A DNA stretch of 34,389 bases from an uncultured Mucilaginibacter sp. (GTDB taxonomy: Bacteria; Bacteroidota; Bacteroidia; Sphingobacteriales; Sphingobacteriaceae), in the NCBI GenBank assembly GCA_913775265.1, contig CAJYJH010000035.1, forward strand, positions 1 through 34,389, in the 5' to 3' direction. A program made the position numbers and the translations under genes. The notes beneath the pieces are model-generated. The model made no database searches. It saw nothing but the letters and a program-made list of their open reading frames with translations, and was not told where the DNA came from. Every line of letters begins with the position of its first letter. The stretch's first letter is position 1. Shown in pieces: positions 22,417 to 30,304 of this stretch.

Positions 22417-22827
22417 ATGGAACAGAAATTTCCGTTGCCGCCGTTTACTTACGAAACGGCACTGCAAAAAGTACAAATGGCCGAAGATGCCTGGAATAGC
22501 CAAGACCCTGAAAAGGTATCGAAAGCTTATACCACCGACAGCGAATGGCGCAACCGCGATACTTTTTTAAACGGCCGCGAAGCCATCGTCAAATTCCTGA
22601 CGGCCAAATGGGAAAAAGAGCACCGGTACAAACTTAAAAAAGAACTTTGGGCCTTTACGGGTAACCGCATAGCCGTGCGTTTTGAGTACGAATACCACAA
22701 TGCCGGGGGCCAATGGTTTAGGGCCTACGGTAACGAAAACTGGGAATTTGACCCTAACGGATTGATGCAAAAGCGCTACGCCAGCATTAATGATGTGGCT
22801 ATTGAGGAGAGCGAGCGACGGTTGTAA
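22417..22827 (+). CDS. NTF2-like protein, DUF1348 family
   Basis: The 136-residue protein reads [80 protein letters not shown] and [20 protein letters not shown]. This is the DUF1348 branch of the SnoaL/NTF2 superfamily, full length for the family apart from a slightly shorter C-terminus. It is a conical alpha+beta fold with a pocket, and no catalytic role is established. The gene stands alone on the plus strand and is convergent with the next gene, ending 21 bp from it. Confidence 0.85.
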   Translation: MEQKFPLPPFTYETALQKVQMAEDAWNSQDPEKVSKAYTTDSEWRNRDTFLNGREAIVKFLTAKWEKEHRYKLKKELWAFTGNRIAVRFEYEYHNAGGQWFRAYGNENWEFDPNGLMQKRYASINDVAIEESERRL

Positions 22828-22847
22828 GGTAAGAAACTGCTAAAAAT

Positions 22848-23324
22848 TCAGGCTTTCTTTTTGCTCATTCTATCCTCGAAAGCATGCAGATAGCTATTGA
22901 GCAGAACAACCTCGGCTTGCGTAATCATTCCATTCTGTAAATAAGCAATCATGGTATCGGTTACAAAATCGTGTTCAGTCTGGTTGGTGATCTTTTGCCT
23001 CTTTAAAATTTTAGCCATTTTGTTTTGGCGCTCATAAGGCAAAGCCTGCGCTTTAATTTGCTGCCAAAAGTGTTCAACAGCGGCGCCCGACCCTTCCTGA
23101 AAATACGTGAAAGCAGCGTCGTGGATATGTTTTAGGCTTTGCAGGTTATGGTATTGAGGTTGTGGATTTAATACATCTGTTTTATATTCGGTGTACACCG
23201 CGACACAGTGTTCAACCTGTCCGTTCTCCCATCCCAAAGGCGGATGGCTCTTAAATGCCTCTATAGCTATATTGATGGCCCGGGCTAACGGATAAGCTTC
23301 GTCTGCGTAACTGCGTTTGGGCAT
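22848..23324 (-). CDS. Hypothetical cytoplasmic helical protein
   Basis: The 158-residue, predominantly helical protein has no signal peptide: DEAYPLARAINIAIEAFKSH, QSLKHIHDAAFTYFQEGSGA and TMIAYLQNGMITQAEVVLLN. No domain is recognised. ATG start at 23324. It may share a terminator region with the convergent DUF1348 gene. Confidence 0.62.
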   Translation of the reverse strand: MPKRSYADEAYPLARAINIAIEAFKSHPPLGWENGQVEHCVAVYTEYKTDVLNPQPQYHNLQSLKHIHDAAFTYFQEGSGAAVEHFWQQIKAQALPYERQNKMAKILKRQKITNQTEHDFVTDTMIAYLQNGMITQAEVVLLNSYLHAFEDRMSKKKA

Positions 23325-23504
23325 GTCGGGGGGCTGATTTAATATCGATGTGCCAAGATAAAAATTAATAGATATGGGTGCCTCCTATCCACCGCAAGGC
23401 TCCCACTTGTGTTGCTGTTTTGACAGTGGCCGGTGATAAAAAACCAGCCTGATAATCACACGCTGGACGCTTGCGGCAGCGGTAGAGTTACTGAATAACA
23501 TCAT

Positions 23505-23895
23505 GATTATCATTTTGTAAATTCTTAAATTCAGTAAAATCTGATCCAAAAAGCGCAAAGGCCCGCTGTTGCGCCCGGGCCAGCGAGGGCCATGTGGGTG
23601 CCCAATTAACCACCCTCGTCAACCTCCCCAGCTTCGGGCGAAAGGCGGGCAGCACATGGAGGCCACGTGCGGCAAGAAAAGGCATTTTAGATTTTGCGGA
23701 AGCATTGGGCAAAAGCGCGAAGCAAGGTGCAAAATATAAGCAGCCTGTGGTGCTGTCCGGCTTTGCAGCGCAGTGGCCTTTTGCGGCAGAAAAGCAAGCG
23801 GGAGGTGACTTGAACTTTGCTTCTTTGTTTCAAGACAAAGAAGTAGCCGCTCCGCGGCGATGAGCGGACGAAGTGAGTGAACCTCAACTAATGCA
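23505..23895 (+). repeat. Long intergenic repeat (full-length copy; partner at 425-625)
   Basis: It starts with AATTCTTAAATTCAG and GCGCAAAGGCCCGCTGTTGC, passes through GCGCCCGGGCCAGCGAGGG and a ~200-bp central part, and ends ATGAGCGGACGAAGTGAGTG. The terminal blocks match the reverse complement of 425-625. Both strands contain frames without stops, but these read as compositional translations of the repeat rather than as a gene. Confidence 0.6.
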
Positions 23896-23983
23896 AGTTA
23901 AAAACGTATCGACAATTATTAAAACGCAACATCCATCCCCCCCCTTGCAATCACCTCTACAAAACCCTATCTTCATCCTTAGC

Positions 23984-24430
23984 ATGACCATCAACCAAAA
24001 ACCTTATCACCTGCTGGCTATCACCGCTGTATTAGCCGCACTGTTTTCGCTACTACCCCTGCACTGGGCGGCCGACATCAACCTGCACAACGCTTATTAT
24101 GTGATGTATTACAGCACCTTTTTACGCTTTTGGGCTATTTGGCTATTGGTTTTCTGGGTGATTAACATGCTGTTATCCGGCTGGCTTAAATCATTAAAAA
24201 TGAGTTGGATACATACGCTATCTATACTGGCCGCTTTTGCATGCGCTCATTTACTGTTAATACCGTGGGTGCCTTTGCTGTATAGCCAATCGGCGTCATG
24301 GCTGGCCCGGTGGTCTTATTTTATCGGGCTTTTACCTGCGTTGTTAACTGTGGTTGCCTTGTTGATAGGTGTAGCATCGTTACTGATTAATTTTTCGATT
24401 TCGGTGCGACGTTTTGCGGGCGGTAAATAA
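23984..24430 (+). CDS. Four-helix integral membrane protein
   Basis: The ATG at 23984 gives 148 residues, MTINQKPYHLLAITAVLAAL, with hydrophobic helices at about 9-27, 47-69 (FLRFWAIWLLVFWVINMLLS), 78-103 and 111-140. The open frame extends upstream to 23873, but that part lies in the end of the long repeat and is Pro/Ser-rich, so it is unlikely to be translated. No family is recognised. A small acidic protein gene follows 55 bp downstream. Confidence 0.6.
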   Translation: MTINQKPYHLLAITAVLAALFSLLPLHWAADINLHNAYYVMYYSTFLRFWAIWLLVFWVINMLLSGWLKSLKMSWIHTLSILAAFACAHLLLIPWVPLLYSQSASWLARWSYFIGLLPALLTVVALLIGVASLLINFSISVRRFAGGK

Positions 24431-24485
24431 CTATTTGAGAGTATCAACGCTAAACAAAACCCTGCTCTCATTTGTCATAACCAAC

Positions 24486-24635
24486 ATGGATCCGAAGAAA
24501 CTACCCATACCAGCAGACGAAGCCGAAAAACTTGCCGAACAAGCCCAGGACCCTGAACATCAGGAAGAGGCTGAACAAGCCGAAGAAGAAACTGAGGTTA
24601 ACCCTGCCGACAGCAACCTGGAGCGCAGCGAGTAA
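24486..24635 (+). CDS. Small acidic protein
   Basis: The ATG at 24486 gives a 49-residue Glu-rich, probably disordered peptide (MDPKKLPIPADEAEKLAEQA, then EEAEQAEEETEVNP). The upstream part of the frame has no coding character. It is close behind the membrane-protein gene and could be co-transcribed. No known family. Confidence 0.45.
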   Translation: MDPKKLPIPADEAEKLAEQAQDPEHQEEAEQAEEETEVNPADSNLERSE

Positions 24636-24850
24636 GGCCCGGCCCTGCACCACGCTTTAAGCATTTTACGGTTACTGAAGCGGATAAAATGCACCAACCC
24701 TGAGCCGAATGCTTGCAGGGTGGCCGCATATTATCAGAAAGTTAAAATTTTTTATCGTTTACCTGTCACAAACTGCCGTTAATTACGTTAAGGGGGTTAA
24801 AGCCATTATTTTTTATCCGCATTTAACCCGTGCGAAAACTGCTTTAACGC

Positions 24851-25291
24851 ATGCTTAATCTGTACGTCCCGTTTTTAGTGTACGGCCTGTTTATATTTTA
24901 CTGCACTGTATTGGTGTGGAGTATTACTGCCGGCGCACTTACTATATACCCTTATTTATGTTTAATTGGTGCTGCCCTGCTGTTTGGCGTAGCATCGGCC
25001 CTGGCACTTTACCAGGTAAAACCTGCAGCCTGGCTGGGCCTGATTTGCCTGGCACTAACCACACCTATGTTTTTTGGTTTGGCGCTTGATGTGGGCCTGC
25101 AGTCGGGCATACTGTCGGCCGTATTGGTAGCGGCGGCTGCCGTGCTGTACCTGGGCATGTTTAACTCGGTTAAAGTGCTGCGCACCGGCGGCCCGGCTTT
25201 TACCGTAACCCATCCTGTTCGCGTTGCGCTTACCCTGGTGCCGGCATTATTGCTGGTTTTAGGAGTAATGCTGTTGTTTGGCTGGTTGTGA
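24851..25291 (+). CDS. Four-helix integral membrane protein
   Basis: Almost the entire 146-residue chain is hydrophobic: LYVPFLVYGLFIFYCTVLVW, YPYLCLIGAALLFGVASALA, AWLGLICLALTTPMFFGLAL with ILSAVLVAAAAVLYLGMF, and VALTLVPALLLVLGVMLLFG. Four to five membrane helices are expected, with a short soluble loop near the end. No family is recognised. The stop is followed within 6 bp by the large imperfect palindrome that may act as its 3' end. The 24636-24850 gap upstream holds nothing recognisable. Confidence 0.65.
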   Translation: MLNLYVPFLVYGLFIFYCTVLVWSITAGALTIYPYLCLIGAALLFGVASALALYQVKPAAWLGLICLALTTPMFFGLALDVGLQSGILSAVLVAAAAVLYLGMFNSVKVLRTGGPAFTVTHPVRVALTLVPALLLVLGVMLLFGWL

Positions 25292-25296
25292 AGCCA

Positions 25297-25478
25297 GTGA
25301 GTGGATGAGTGGATGAGTGAGTGAGTAGTTTTCTTGGTTCTTGGATCTTGGTTCTTACCTTCGCTGTCATTTCGAGCGATAGCGAGAAATGACAGATCAA
25401 GAAGAGAACCAAGAGCCAAGAGCCGAGAATCAAGAAAACTACTCACTCACTCGCTCACTCACTCATTCACTCATTCAC
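25297..25478. repeat. About 180-bp imperfect palindrome edged by GAGTGAGT/ACTCACTC tandem units
   Basis: The left arm runs GAGTGGATGAGTGAGTGAGT, AGTTTTCTTGGTTCTTGGAT, CTTGGTTCTT, then CTGTCATTTCGAGC. The right arm mirrors it: GCGAGAAATGACAG, AGAACCAAGAGCCAAGAGCC, TCAAGAAAACTACTCACTCA, CTCATTCACTCATTCAC. The centre (CTGTCATTTCGAGCGATAGC) is a small nested hairpin. Arms are about 85 bases each with scattered mismatches. Nothing coding is credible inside. Confidence 0.82.
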
Positions 25479-25605
25479 AGGCATCACTTCACTGCTCTCC
25501 TTACCTTATAATAAACAATCCTTTAACCTTATATTAAACAATATGTCATACGGTTGTAACCTTGAGGGTGGCAATTTCGTACAAAACCGTACTTTAGCAT
25601 AACCG

Positions 25606-25779
25606 ATGAACCGTACTGTCGACGATTTACTTGAGCTTAAAAAAACTGTGGATGATGCCTTGAAAGCCAACCGCAACCTCAGCAAAAAAATTGTGCAGCA
25701 ACAGTCGGACAGTGTATTGCAAAACCGCATTGCCAGGCTGAGCCGCTGGAGCACTTACCGCAAATTACTGAGCAAATAA
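25606..25779 (+). CDS. Small basic helical protein
   Basis: An ATG at 25606 opens a 57-residue frame, MNRTVDDLLELKKTVDDALK, ANRNLSKKIVQQQSDSVLQN, RIARLSRWSTYRKLLSK, ending in TAA at 25777-25779. It is basic, mostly helical and has a heptad-like Leu/Ile/Val pattern suggesting a short coiled coil. Codon use resembles the neighbours. There is no homologue I recognise. The gap 25780-26143 contains no gene, only a 14-bp palindrome (CCGTACCGGTACGG at 25900). Confidence 0.5.
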   Translation: MNRTVDDLLELKKTVDDALKANRNLSKKIVQQQSDSVLQNRIARLSRWSTYRKLLSK

Positions 25780-26143
25780 TATGAGTTGTACGGTAGTACG
25801 CTGCTGCTGCCATACCTAAGCCCGAATGGCAAACCCACCTGCCCAACCTGCTACTCCGGGTAAAATTGCACAATACCAGGCCCCTGCTGCTTTAATTAAC
25901 CGTACCGGTACGGCATTACTTTACCCGCCCACAACCCCATTTGAGTTAGCACTTACTTATACGATATTACCTTAGCACACCTGCCTGATTTGCATATGCA
26001 CATTAAAATATTATTAGACTTTTAAAACTTATTGCAATGAGTATTGTACCTTCACCGTCCCGATCCGTTTAGTATATTACTGAATATTATTTCAGTTAAC
26101 CTGCCGATACCGTAACCATGCACAATTTTTTTCAATCTTATAT

Positions 26144-27034
26144 ATGAAACGATTTCTACCCATCCTTTTTGCAGGCCTTACGCTGTTTGGCTGTCAAAAA
26201 CCTGCCGTTAAGCCCGATACCTTAACCGAGGCCCAGACCACCAAGTATGATGTTACCTTTAAAGTAGCCGATTTTGGCTCAACTGTGGGCAACTTTAACG
26301 CCAGCACCAAAAGTACCATGGCCGTAGGCGACACGTTAAAAAACTACGCCGACAACCTTTATTATTATGTTTTCAGTTCCACAACGGGTTTGCTGGTAAA
26401 ATCAATTTCGCAAAACGCCTTAACAACAGGCTTCGGCACCATAACCGACCAGCTGCCTTCAGGTACTTACAACGTGTTTATGGCAGCCTCTAAAGGTACG
26501 CTTACCCTGCAGGCCGGCAACGATTATAGTGTAGCCACCTACCAGGCAACACCCTGGAGCGATACCTTTACCAAAACGTTTACGCTTACCGTAGGTACTT
26601 CGGCCGTTACGCAAAGTGTACGTTTAGACCGTGCCCTGGGTGGTTTGGAAGTTACGCTTACTGATGCCATCCCATCTACCGTGGCCAAAATATCGCTGGT
26701 GTTTGAAAAGGACGCCTCCAGCATTTACATGAAAAGCGGCCTTCCGTTTTTGAACGCTAACGCAGGTAAGGATTTTACTATTGCATCATCGGATATAGGT
26801 GTTAAAAACAAAAAGTTTTTTATGTACATCGGTAATACCAGCACTATGGCAACGGTTAGCATCTATGCTTACGATGCCGGCAACAACATTATTGCTCAAA
26901 AAAGAGTAGGCCCGGTGATGGTAAGCCGCAACCAGATTACACTGCTTAGCGGTTCGCTGTTGTTGAAATCATCAGGCGATTTTACTGTTAACGTTAACCC
27001 AACCTGGGGCGCCGGTACCACACAAAATTTTTAA
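26144..27034 (+). CDS. FimB/Mfa2-like lipoprotein, copy 1
   Basis: The SPII signal ends LTLFGC (Cys17), followed by QKPAVKP. The mature protein looks like two consecutive beta-sandwich domains: YDVTFKVADFGSTVGNF, STMAVGDTLKNYADNLYYYV, FSSTTGLLVKS, then VRLDRALGGLEVTL and a C-terminal domain. The pattern (a YADNLYYYVF strand, G-LVKS, tail VNVNPTW) resembles the Mfa2/FimB fimbrial anchor proteins of Bacteroidota, but no fimbrial subunit gene is present, so the role is tentative. A paralogue follows 63 bp downstream, so the two form a tandem duplication in one operon. Confidence 0.7.
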   Translation: MKRFLPILFAGLTLFGCQKPAVKPDTLTEAQTTKYDVTFKVADFGSTVGNFNASTKSTMAVGDTLKNYADNLYYYVFSSTTGLLVKSISQNALTTGFGTITDQLPSGTYNVFMAASKGTLTLQAGNDYSVATYQATPWSDTFTKTFTLTVGTSAVTQSVRLDRALGGLEVTLTDAIPSTVAKISLVFEKDASSIYMKSGLPFLNANAGKDFTIASSDIGVKNKKFFMYIGNTSTMATVSIYAYDAGNNIIAQKRVGPVMVSRNQITLLSGSLLLKSSGDFTVNVNPTWGAGTTQNF

Positions 27035-27097
27035 CAACTGTTACGCTTTGGCCAGCCAGCCAAAAGCTGTTTAAACCTTATAATATTCACCAATTAC

Positions 27098-27997
27098 ATG
27101 AAAAATTTATTTTCACTCCTAATATTGGCCCTTGTTTTTACGGGCTGCCAAAAACCGGTTAACGACGTTGAGCCTCAAACCGAAGCCAAAAAAACCGAAG
27201 TAACTTTTGCTGTAACCGATTTTGCACAGTCGGTAAAAGGTTTTGCCTCTGCCGGCAACAAAGCCACCATGGCCGTTGGCGACACCCTGAGCAACTATGC
27301 CGACAACCTGTATTACACTATTTATGCGGCTGATGGCAGCTACGTAAAATCGGCCACGCAAACTAAAACCAATGCCAACTTTGGTAAGTTTACCGAGCAG
27401 CTGGTTCCGGGTAATTACGATGTGTTTGTAACCGCCACGCAAAATATGTTTGGCTACTTTGCAGGTACGGGCAGCGTATACAGCACTGCCAAAATAACCC
27501 CGCCTGCACCTAACCTGTGGCTGGAGTTTTTTACTAAAAACCTGAGCATCACGGTTGGCGGCACACCTTTAACACAAAGCATAACACTCGACCGTGCCGT
27601 TGGCGCGCTTGATGTGGTATTAAAAGATGCCATGCCTGCCTCGGTAGCTAAAATAGCTGTAACGGTTGATAAAGAAGCAGCCGACTTACTTATTAAAACC
27701 GGTGTGGCCGGTACTTATGGCAGCACCACCCGCGATTTTGCCCTTACTGCGGCCGATGCCGGCGTAGCTAACAAAAAGTTTTCGGTACTGTTGGCTAACA
27801 CCGCTACCGATATTAACGTAACCCTGCAAGCTTTTGATAGCAATGGCACCAAGCTGGCCGAAAAGGTAATTACCACCCGGGTTAACAAAAACCAGCGCAC
27901 CACATTAACAGGTAATTTGTTTGGCCCTGCGGCTACCAGTTTTACCGTAGTAGTTAACCCGGTGTGGAGCCCATCGGGTGCTGTGGTTCCTTTTTAA
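27098..27997 (+). CDS. FimB/Mfa2-like lipoprotein, copy 2
   Basis: SPII signal LVFTGC (Cys17) followed by QKPVNDVEP. Collinear with copy 1 along its length: TEVTFAVTDFAQSVKGF, ATMAVGDTLSNYADNLYYTI, ITLDRAVGALDVVLKDAMPA, VANKKFSVLL, TTRVNKNQRTTLTGNLFG, FTVVVNPVWSP. The domain fold is inferred from the same pattern. A terminator ends the pair 22 bp downstream. Surface anchoring or adhesion is plausible but unproven. Confidence 0.7.
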   Translation: MKNLFSLLILALVFTGCQKPVNDVEPQTEAKKTEVTFAVTDFAQSVKGFASAGNKATMAVGDTLSNYADNLYYTIYAADGSYVKSATQTKTNANFGKFTEQLVPGNYDVFVTATQNMFGYFAGTGSVYSTAKITPPAPNLWLEFFTKNLSITVGGTPLTQSITLDRAVGALDVVLKDAMPASVAKIAVTVDKEAADLLIKTGVAGTYGSTTRDFALTAADAGVANKKFSVLLANTATDINVTLQAFDSNGTKLAEKVITTRVNKNQRTTLTGNLFGPAATSFTVVVNPVWSPSGAVVPF

Positions 27998-28018
27998 AAC
28001 TTTTGCATGATTATAATG

Positions 28019-28047
28019 AAAGCCGGGCATTGCGTCCCGGCTTTTTT
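28019..28047 (+). terminator. Rho-independent terminator of the tandem lipoprotein operon
   Basis: AAAGCCGGG-ATTGCGT-like loop-CCCGGCTTTTTT, a strong GC stem with T-run, directly after the copy 2 gene. Confidence 0.88.
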
Positions 28048-28234
28048 GGTTTAATGCCGGTTTGGCGCAGGGCCGGCCATGCCTGATTTGCCTCTTTAAC
28101 ACTATAAATTACCTCTGCGTATATAAATTATTTTGCGCCGGTTAAAATGCCCTATCAAAGCTCAAAACACGTTAATGCCCGCCGTTTTTTCCTAATTTGC
28201 ACAACATTTATTCAACACTCAAACCTTTAACTTA

Positions 28235-28627
28235 ATGAGCAAATTGCGTTTTGCGGCCCTGGCCTTAGTGCCCATGCTTTTTGGTGCCTGCAAAAAAGAA
28301 TCAGAAAAAAAAGCCAACCGGTCGGCGTTCAGCTTTACGGCCAGTGCTAACAAAGCCATGCGGATCAACTTTCGTATTTCGAGGCCTACGTCGCCTAACA
28401 CCGGTGTAACCGTTGAAACCGTTGAGCTGTATGAAATTATACAACCCTATGAATTTCACTCAGACAAAGCCCAGATAGGCGATAACGTGACCGCCGAAGT
28501 AAGCATTTCGGGAGCGGGCGAACTAAACGCCGAAATCAAATCATTCGGCAAGGTACGCTCAGAAAGAAGCGCGACCAACAACAGCAAGGGCCGGTCGAGC
28601 AGGTACTGGAACTTTGACATTCAATAA
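28235..28627 (+). CDS. Lipoprotein of unknown function
   Basis: The SPII signal KLRFAALALVPMLFGAC gives Cys19, followed by KKESEKKANRS. The mature 111 residues are beta-rich (FSFTASANKAMRINFRISRP, VTVETVELYEIIQPYEF, NVTAEVSISGAGELNAEIKS) with a basic C-terminus. No family recognised. ATG at 28235, alone on its strand with a palindrome remnant downstream. Confidence 0.62.
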   Translation: MSKLRFAALALVPMLFGACKKESEKKANRSAFSFTASANKAMRINFRISRPTSPNTGVTVETVELYEIIQPYEFHSDKAQIGDNVTAEVSISGAGELNAEIKSFGKVRSERSATNNSKGRSSRYWNFDIQ

Positions 28628-28640
28628 CGAACATCCCTTT

Positions 28641-28683
28641 ACCGGCGCGGGTTTGTTGCGCTGCCCCGCATACCCGCGCCGGT
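28641..28683 (+). repeat. Nested palindrome, subfamily 2, inner part deleted
   Basis: ACCGGCGCGGGT (28641-28652) and ACCCGCGCCGGT (28672-28683) are a perfect 12-bp inverted repeat. Compared with the copy at 30189-30293, the inner hairpin has been removed, leaving only the outer arms and the TTGCGCTGCC spacer. Confidence 0.7.
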
Positions 28684-28856
28684 GGAGTATGTAATAACAA
28701 TACCCGCTAAAGGCTGAAATGATGAGCAATAGTTACCTGCTCATCGAATACGCGCTTACTCACTCTTTAACTTTGATGTGACGACAACAGGCAAAGGCTT
28801 TAACAAATAAACCGGCATGGGTAAAACTTATACCGGCGTGCTTCGTAGATACTGTA

Positions 28857-29195
28857 ATGGATGTAGCCGGGTATTCGCAAGAAATAATTTTATTAAATTT
28901 ATTGCTAAATGTGTTAAGTGATTGCTCGCTTAACCAGCGGCATTATCAAACCGTTTTATCGTTACTAAACCAGGAACTTAAAAGAGCCGGCGACAGCAAA
29001 CACAGCATGATTAACCACCTGTACTTTAATGATTTAGAAAAGATAAAGAATACTGATTTTAAGCATTACGATCAACTTGCAAGTCAGAATAAGCGCTTTA
29101 AATCAAAACAAAGTTTAGAGTACCGCCGGATCATGACCTTGTTAAAGCTAACCATTGAGAACCATATTGTTCAAATTGAGATAAATAAACATTAG
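28857..29195 (+). CDS. Hypothetical helical protein, first gene of a small cluster
   Basis: A 112-residue, mostly helical, cytoplasmic protein: QEIILLNLLLNVLSDCSLNQ, TVLSLLNQELKRAG, MTLLKLTIENHIVQIEINKH. There is no signal peptide and no recognised domain. It ends 19 bp before the small helical protein gene, so the two are probably one transcript. It is AT-richer than most of the window. Confidence 0.55.
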   Translation: MDVAGYSQEIILLNLLLNVLSDCSLNQRHYQTVLSLLNQELKRAGDSKHSMINHLYFNDLEKIKNTDFKHYDQLASQNKRFKSKQSLEYRRIMTLLKLTIENHIVQIEINKH

Positions 29196-29214
29196 ATTTA
29201 CAGAAACGCAGGGC

Positions 29215-29406
29215 ATGGAATGTTATGGAAAGTTGCTGGACAAAAGAGATACCCTTATTTTTACGATGAAAATATTGAAGGCAGACCTCAACAGACATGC
29301 GCGGGACGGCAGTGATTCTTACGCAACGCTTCATAACCTTGTTCAGTGCCATGCTGACCTAATATTAGTGAAGGCCGAGATAGATGTGTTTTTGTTTGGC
29401 GTTTAA
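29215..29406 (+). CDS. Small helical protein, paralogue of the protein at 9728-9922
   Basis: The 63-residue protein MECYGKLLDKRDTLIFTMKI, LKADLNRHARDGSDSYATLH, NLVQCHADLILVKAEIDVFL aligns end to end with the protein at 9728-9922. They share LLxKRDxL, ADL, DG, Cys-x-Ala, LILVxxxIxVxLF and nearly the same length. It lies 19 bp after the previous gene and is convergent with the next minus-strand gene. An XRE regulator sits nearby, as in the other locus. No known family; the two helices suggest a coiled coil or dimer. Confidence 0.65.
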   Translation: MECYGKLLDKRDTLIFTMKILKADLNRHARDGSDSYATLHNLVQCHADLILVKAEIDVFLFGV

Positions 29407-29461
29407 CACCGGATGCTTATTTGTGCTGTGCTGATGCACTTATAAAACGTGAGGTTTAATA

Positions 29462-29686
29462 TTATTTAAGCCAGCGAGGCTGTTGCGAGCCATTTAAAAC
29501 CTGGTTAGTTTGAGCATATATTTTTGCAAGTTCGCCATGTAAATTACTGAGTAACGCCAGTATTTGCGTGGTGCTCTGACCCTCTTTTTTTAAGTTATAC
29601 AGCTCTTGCCTGGCCGCTTGTATTTGCAACAGCTTTTCATTTTTTTGTGCATTTAATATGTCAAAAGCATTCTTGTCAAAATCCAT
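29462..29686 (-). CDS. Small coiled-coil protein beside XRE regulator copy B
   Basis: The 74-residue protein MDFDKNAFDILNAQKNEKLL, QIQAARQELYNLKKEGQSTT, QILALLSNLHGELAKIYAQT forms two amphipathic helices with a charged turn. It resembles the size and layout of the paralogous small proteins, though sequence identity is not convincing. It is 75 bp downstream of the XRE gene on the same strand and is probably co-transcribed with it. Confidence 0.55.
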   Translation of the reverse strand: MDFDKNAFDILNAQKNEKLLQIQAARQELYNLKKEGQSTTQILALLSNLHGELAKIYAQTNQVLNGSQQPRWLK

Positions 29687-29761
29687 AATATTGCTGCGTT
29701 ATATTAAATAGCCGGTTTATCAACTGCGGGCCATGCACAATAACGGGCTAACCCTAAAACG

Positions 29762-30058
29762 TCAGACAGTAACTTTACCTGTGCAACGCCTACCATCTGC
29801 CTTCAAAAAATTGTCGCGTACCAAAAGGCTTGTTAATTCTTCAAATTGCATTTCATATAAGTGGCTGATGCAAGCCAGCATATCTAACGTAAGGTGAGTA
29901 TGGCCTGTTTCTATTTTACTATACCCGTTTTGAGTCAGGTCCAGCCTGGCAGCAATATCGACCTGGGTAAAGCCCTTTTGCATTCTCACTAACCGTAAAT
30001 TTTGACCGATAGCTTTTTTATTCAGTGATTTGAGCGGAGCTTTTTTTGGGTGTGGCAT
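29762..30058 (-). CDS. XRE-family HTH transcriptional regulator (copy B)
   Basis: The 98-residue protein has a Cro/C1-type HTH at residues 15-78: IGQNLRLVRMQKGFTQVDIA, ARLDLTQNGYSKIETGHTHL, DMLACISHLYEMQFEELTSL. It is clearly paralogous to copy A (MPHPKKAPLKSLNKK versus MPRLRKAPVKSLDKK, NLRLxRMQKGFTQxD). The C-terminal ~18 residues (LKADGRRCTGKVTV) are extra. ATG at 30058. Neighbouring small helical proteins suggest a shared module with the locus at 9.3-9.9 kb. Confidence 0.86.
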   Translation of the reverse strand: MPHPKKAPLKSLNKKAIGQNLRLVRMQKGFTQVDIAARLDLTQNGYSKIETGHTHLTLDMLACISHLYEMQFEELTSLLVRDNFLKADGRRCTGKVTV

Positions 30059-30188
30059 AAGCAGATGTGTACCATGAGTTACGAATAAAACATACGTTCA
30101 GTTTTATATTAAGCGTAATTATCAAATGGCCTCTTATCAGGCCAACTGTTTTAATTACAAGCTAAGGAATCATTTAGTGCCCCCCTTT

Positions 30189-30293
30189 CCCGGCGCGAGT
30201 TTGTTACCGGGGGCTGCGTGACTGCAACTCATGACCGGAACGTGCGGGCACGGGTACCCATTGCGCTGCCCGGCCCAGCATACCCGCGCCAGC
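30189..30293 (+). repeat. Nested palindrome, subfamily 2
   Basis: The outer arms CGGCGCGAGTTTGT and AGCATACCCGCGCC are inverted repeats with mismatches. Inside, GGGCACGGGTACCC and TGCGTGACTGCAACTCATGA are diverged inner arms. It lies between the XRE gene and the 3' end of the lipoprotein gene. Confidence 0.68.
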
Positions 30294-30304
30294 ATACAGA
30301 CCTG

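Noticed and set aside
23594..23863. 89-codon plus-strand frame and a 74-codon antisense frame at 23488-23712
   Set aside because: Both are translations of the GC-rich long repeat, whose blocks recur at 425-625 with deletions that ignore any frame.
25009..25446. 145-codon minus-strand frame and overlapping frames at 25230-25537
   Set aside because: They lie antisense to the membrane-protein gene and across the large palindrome; low-complexity HSSTHS-type peptides come from the GAGTGAGT units.
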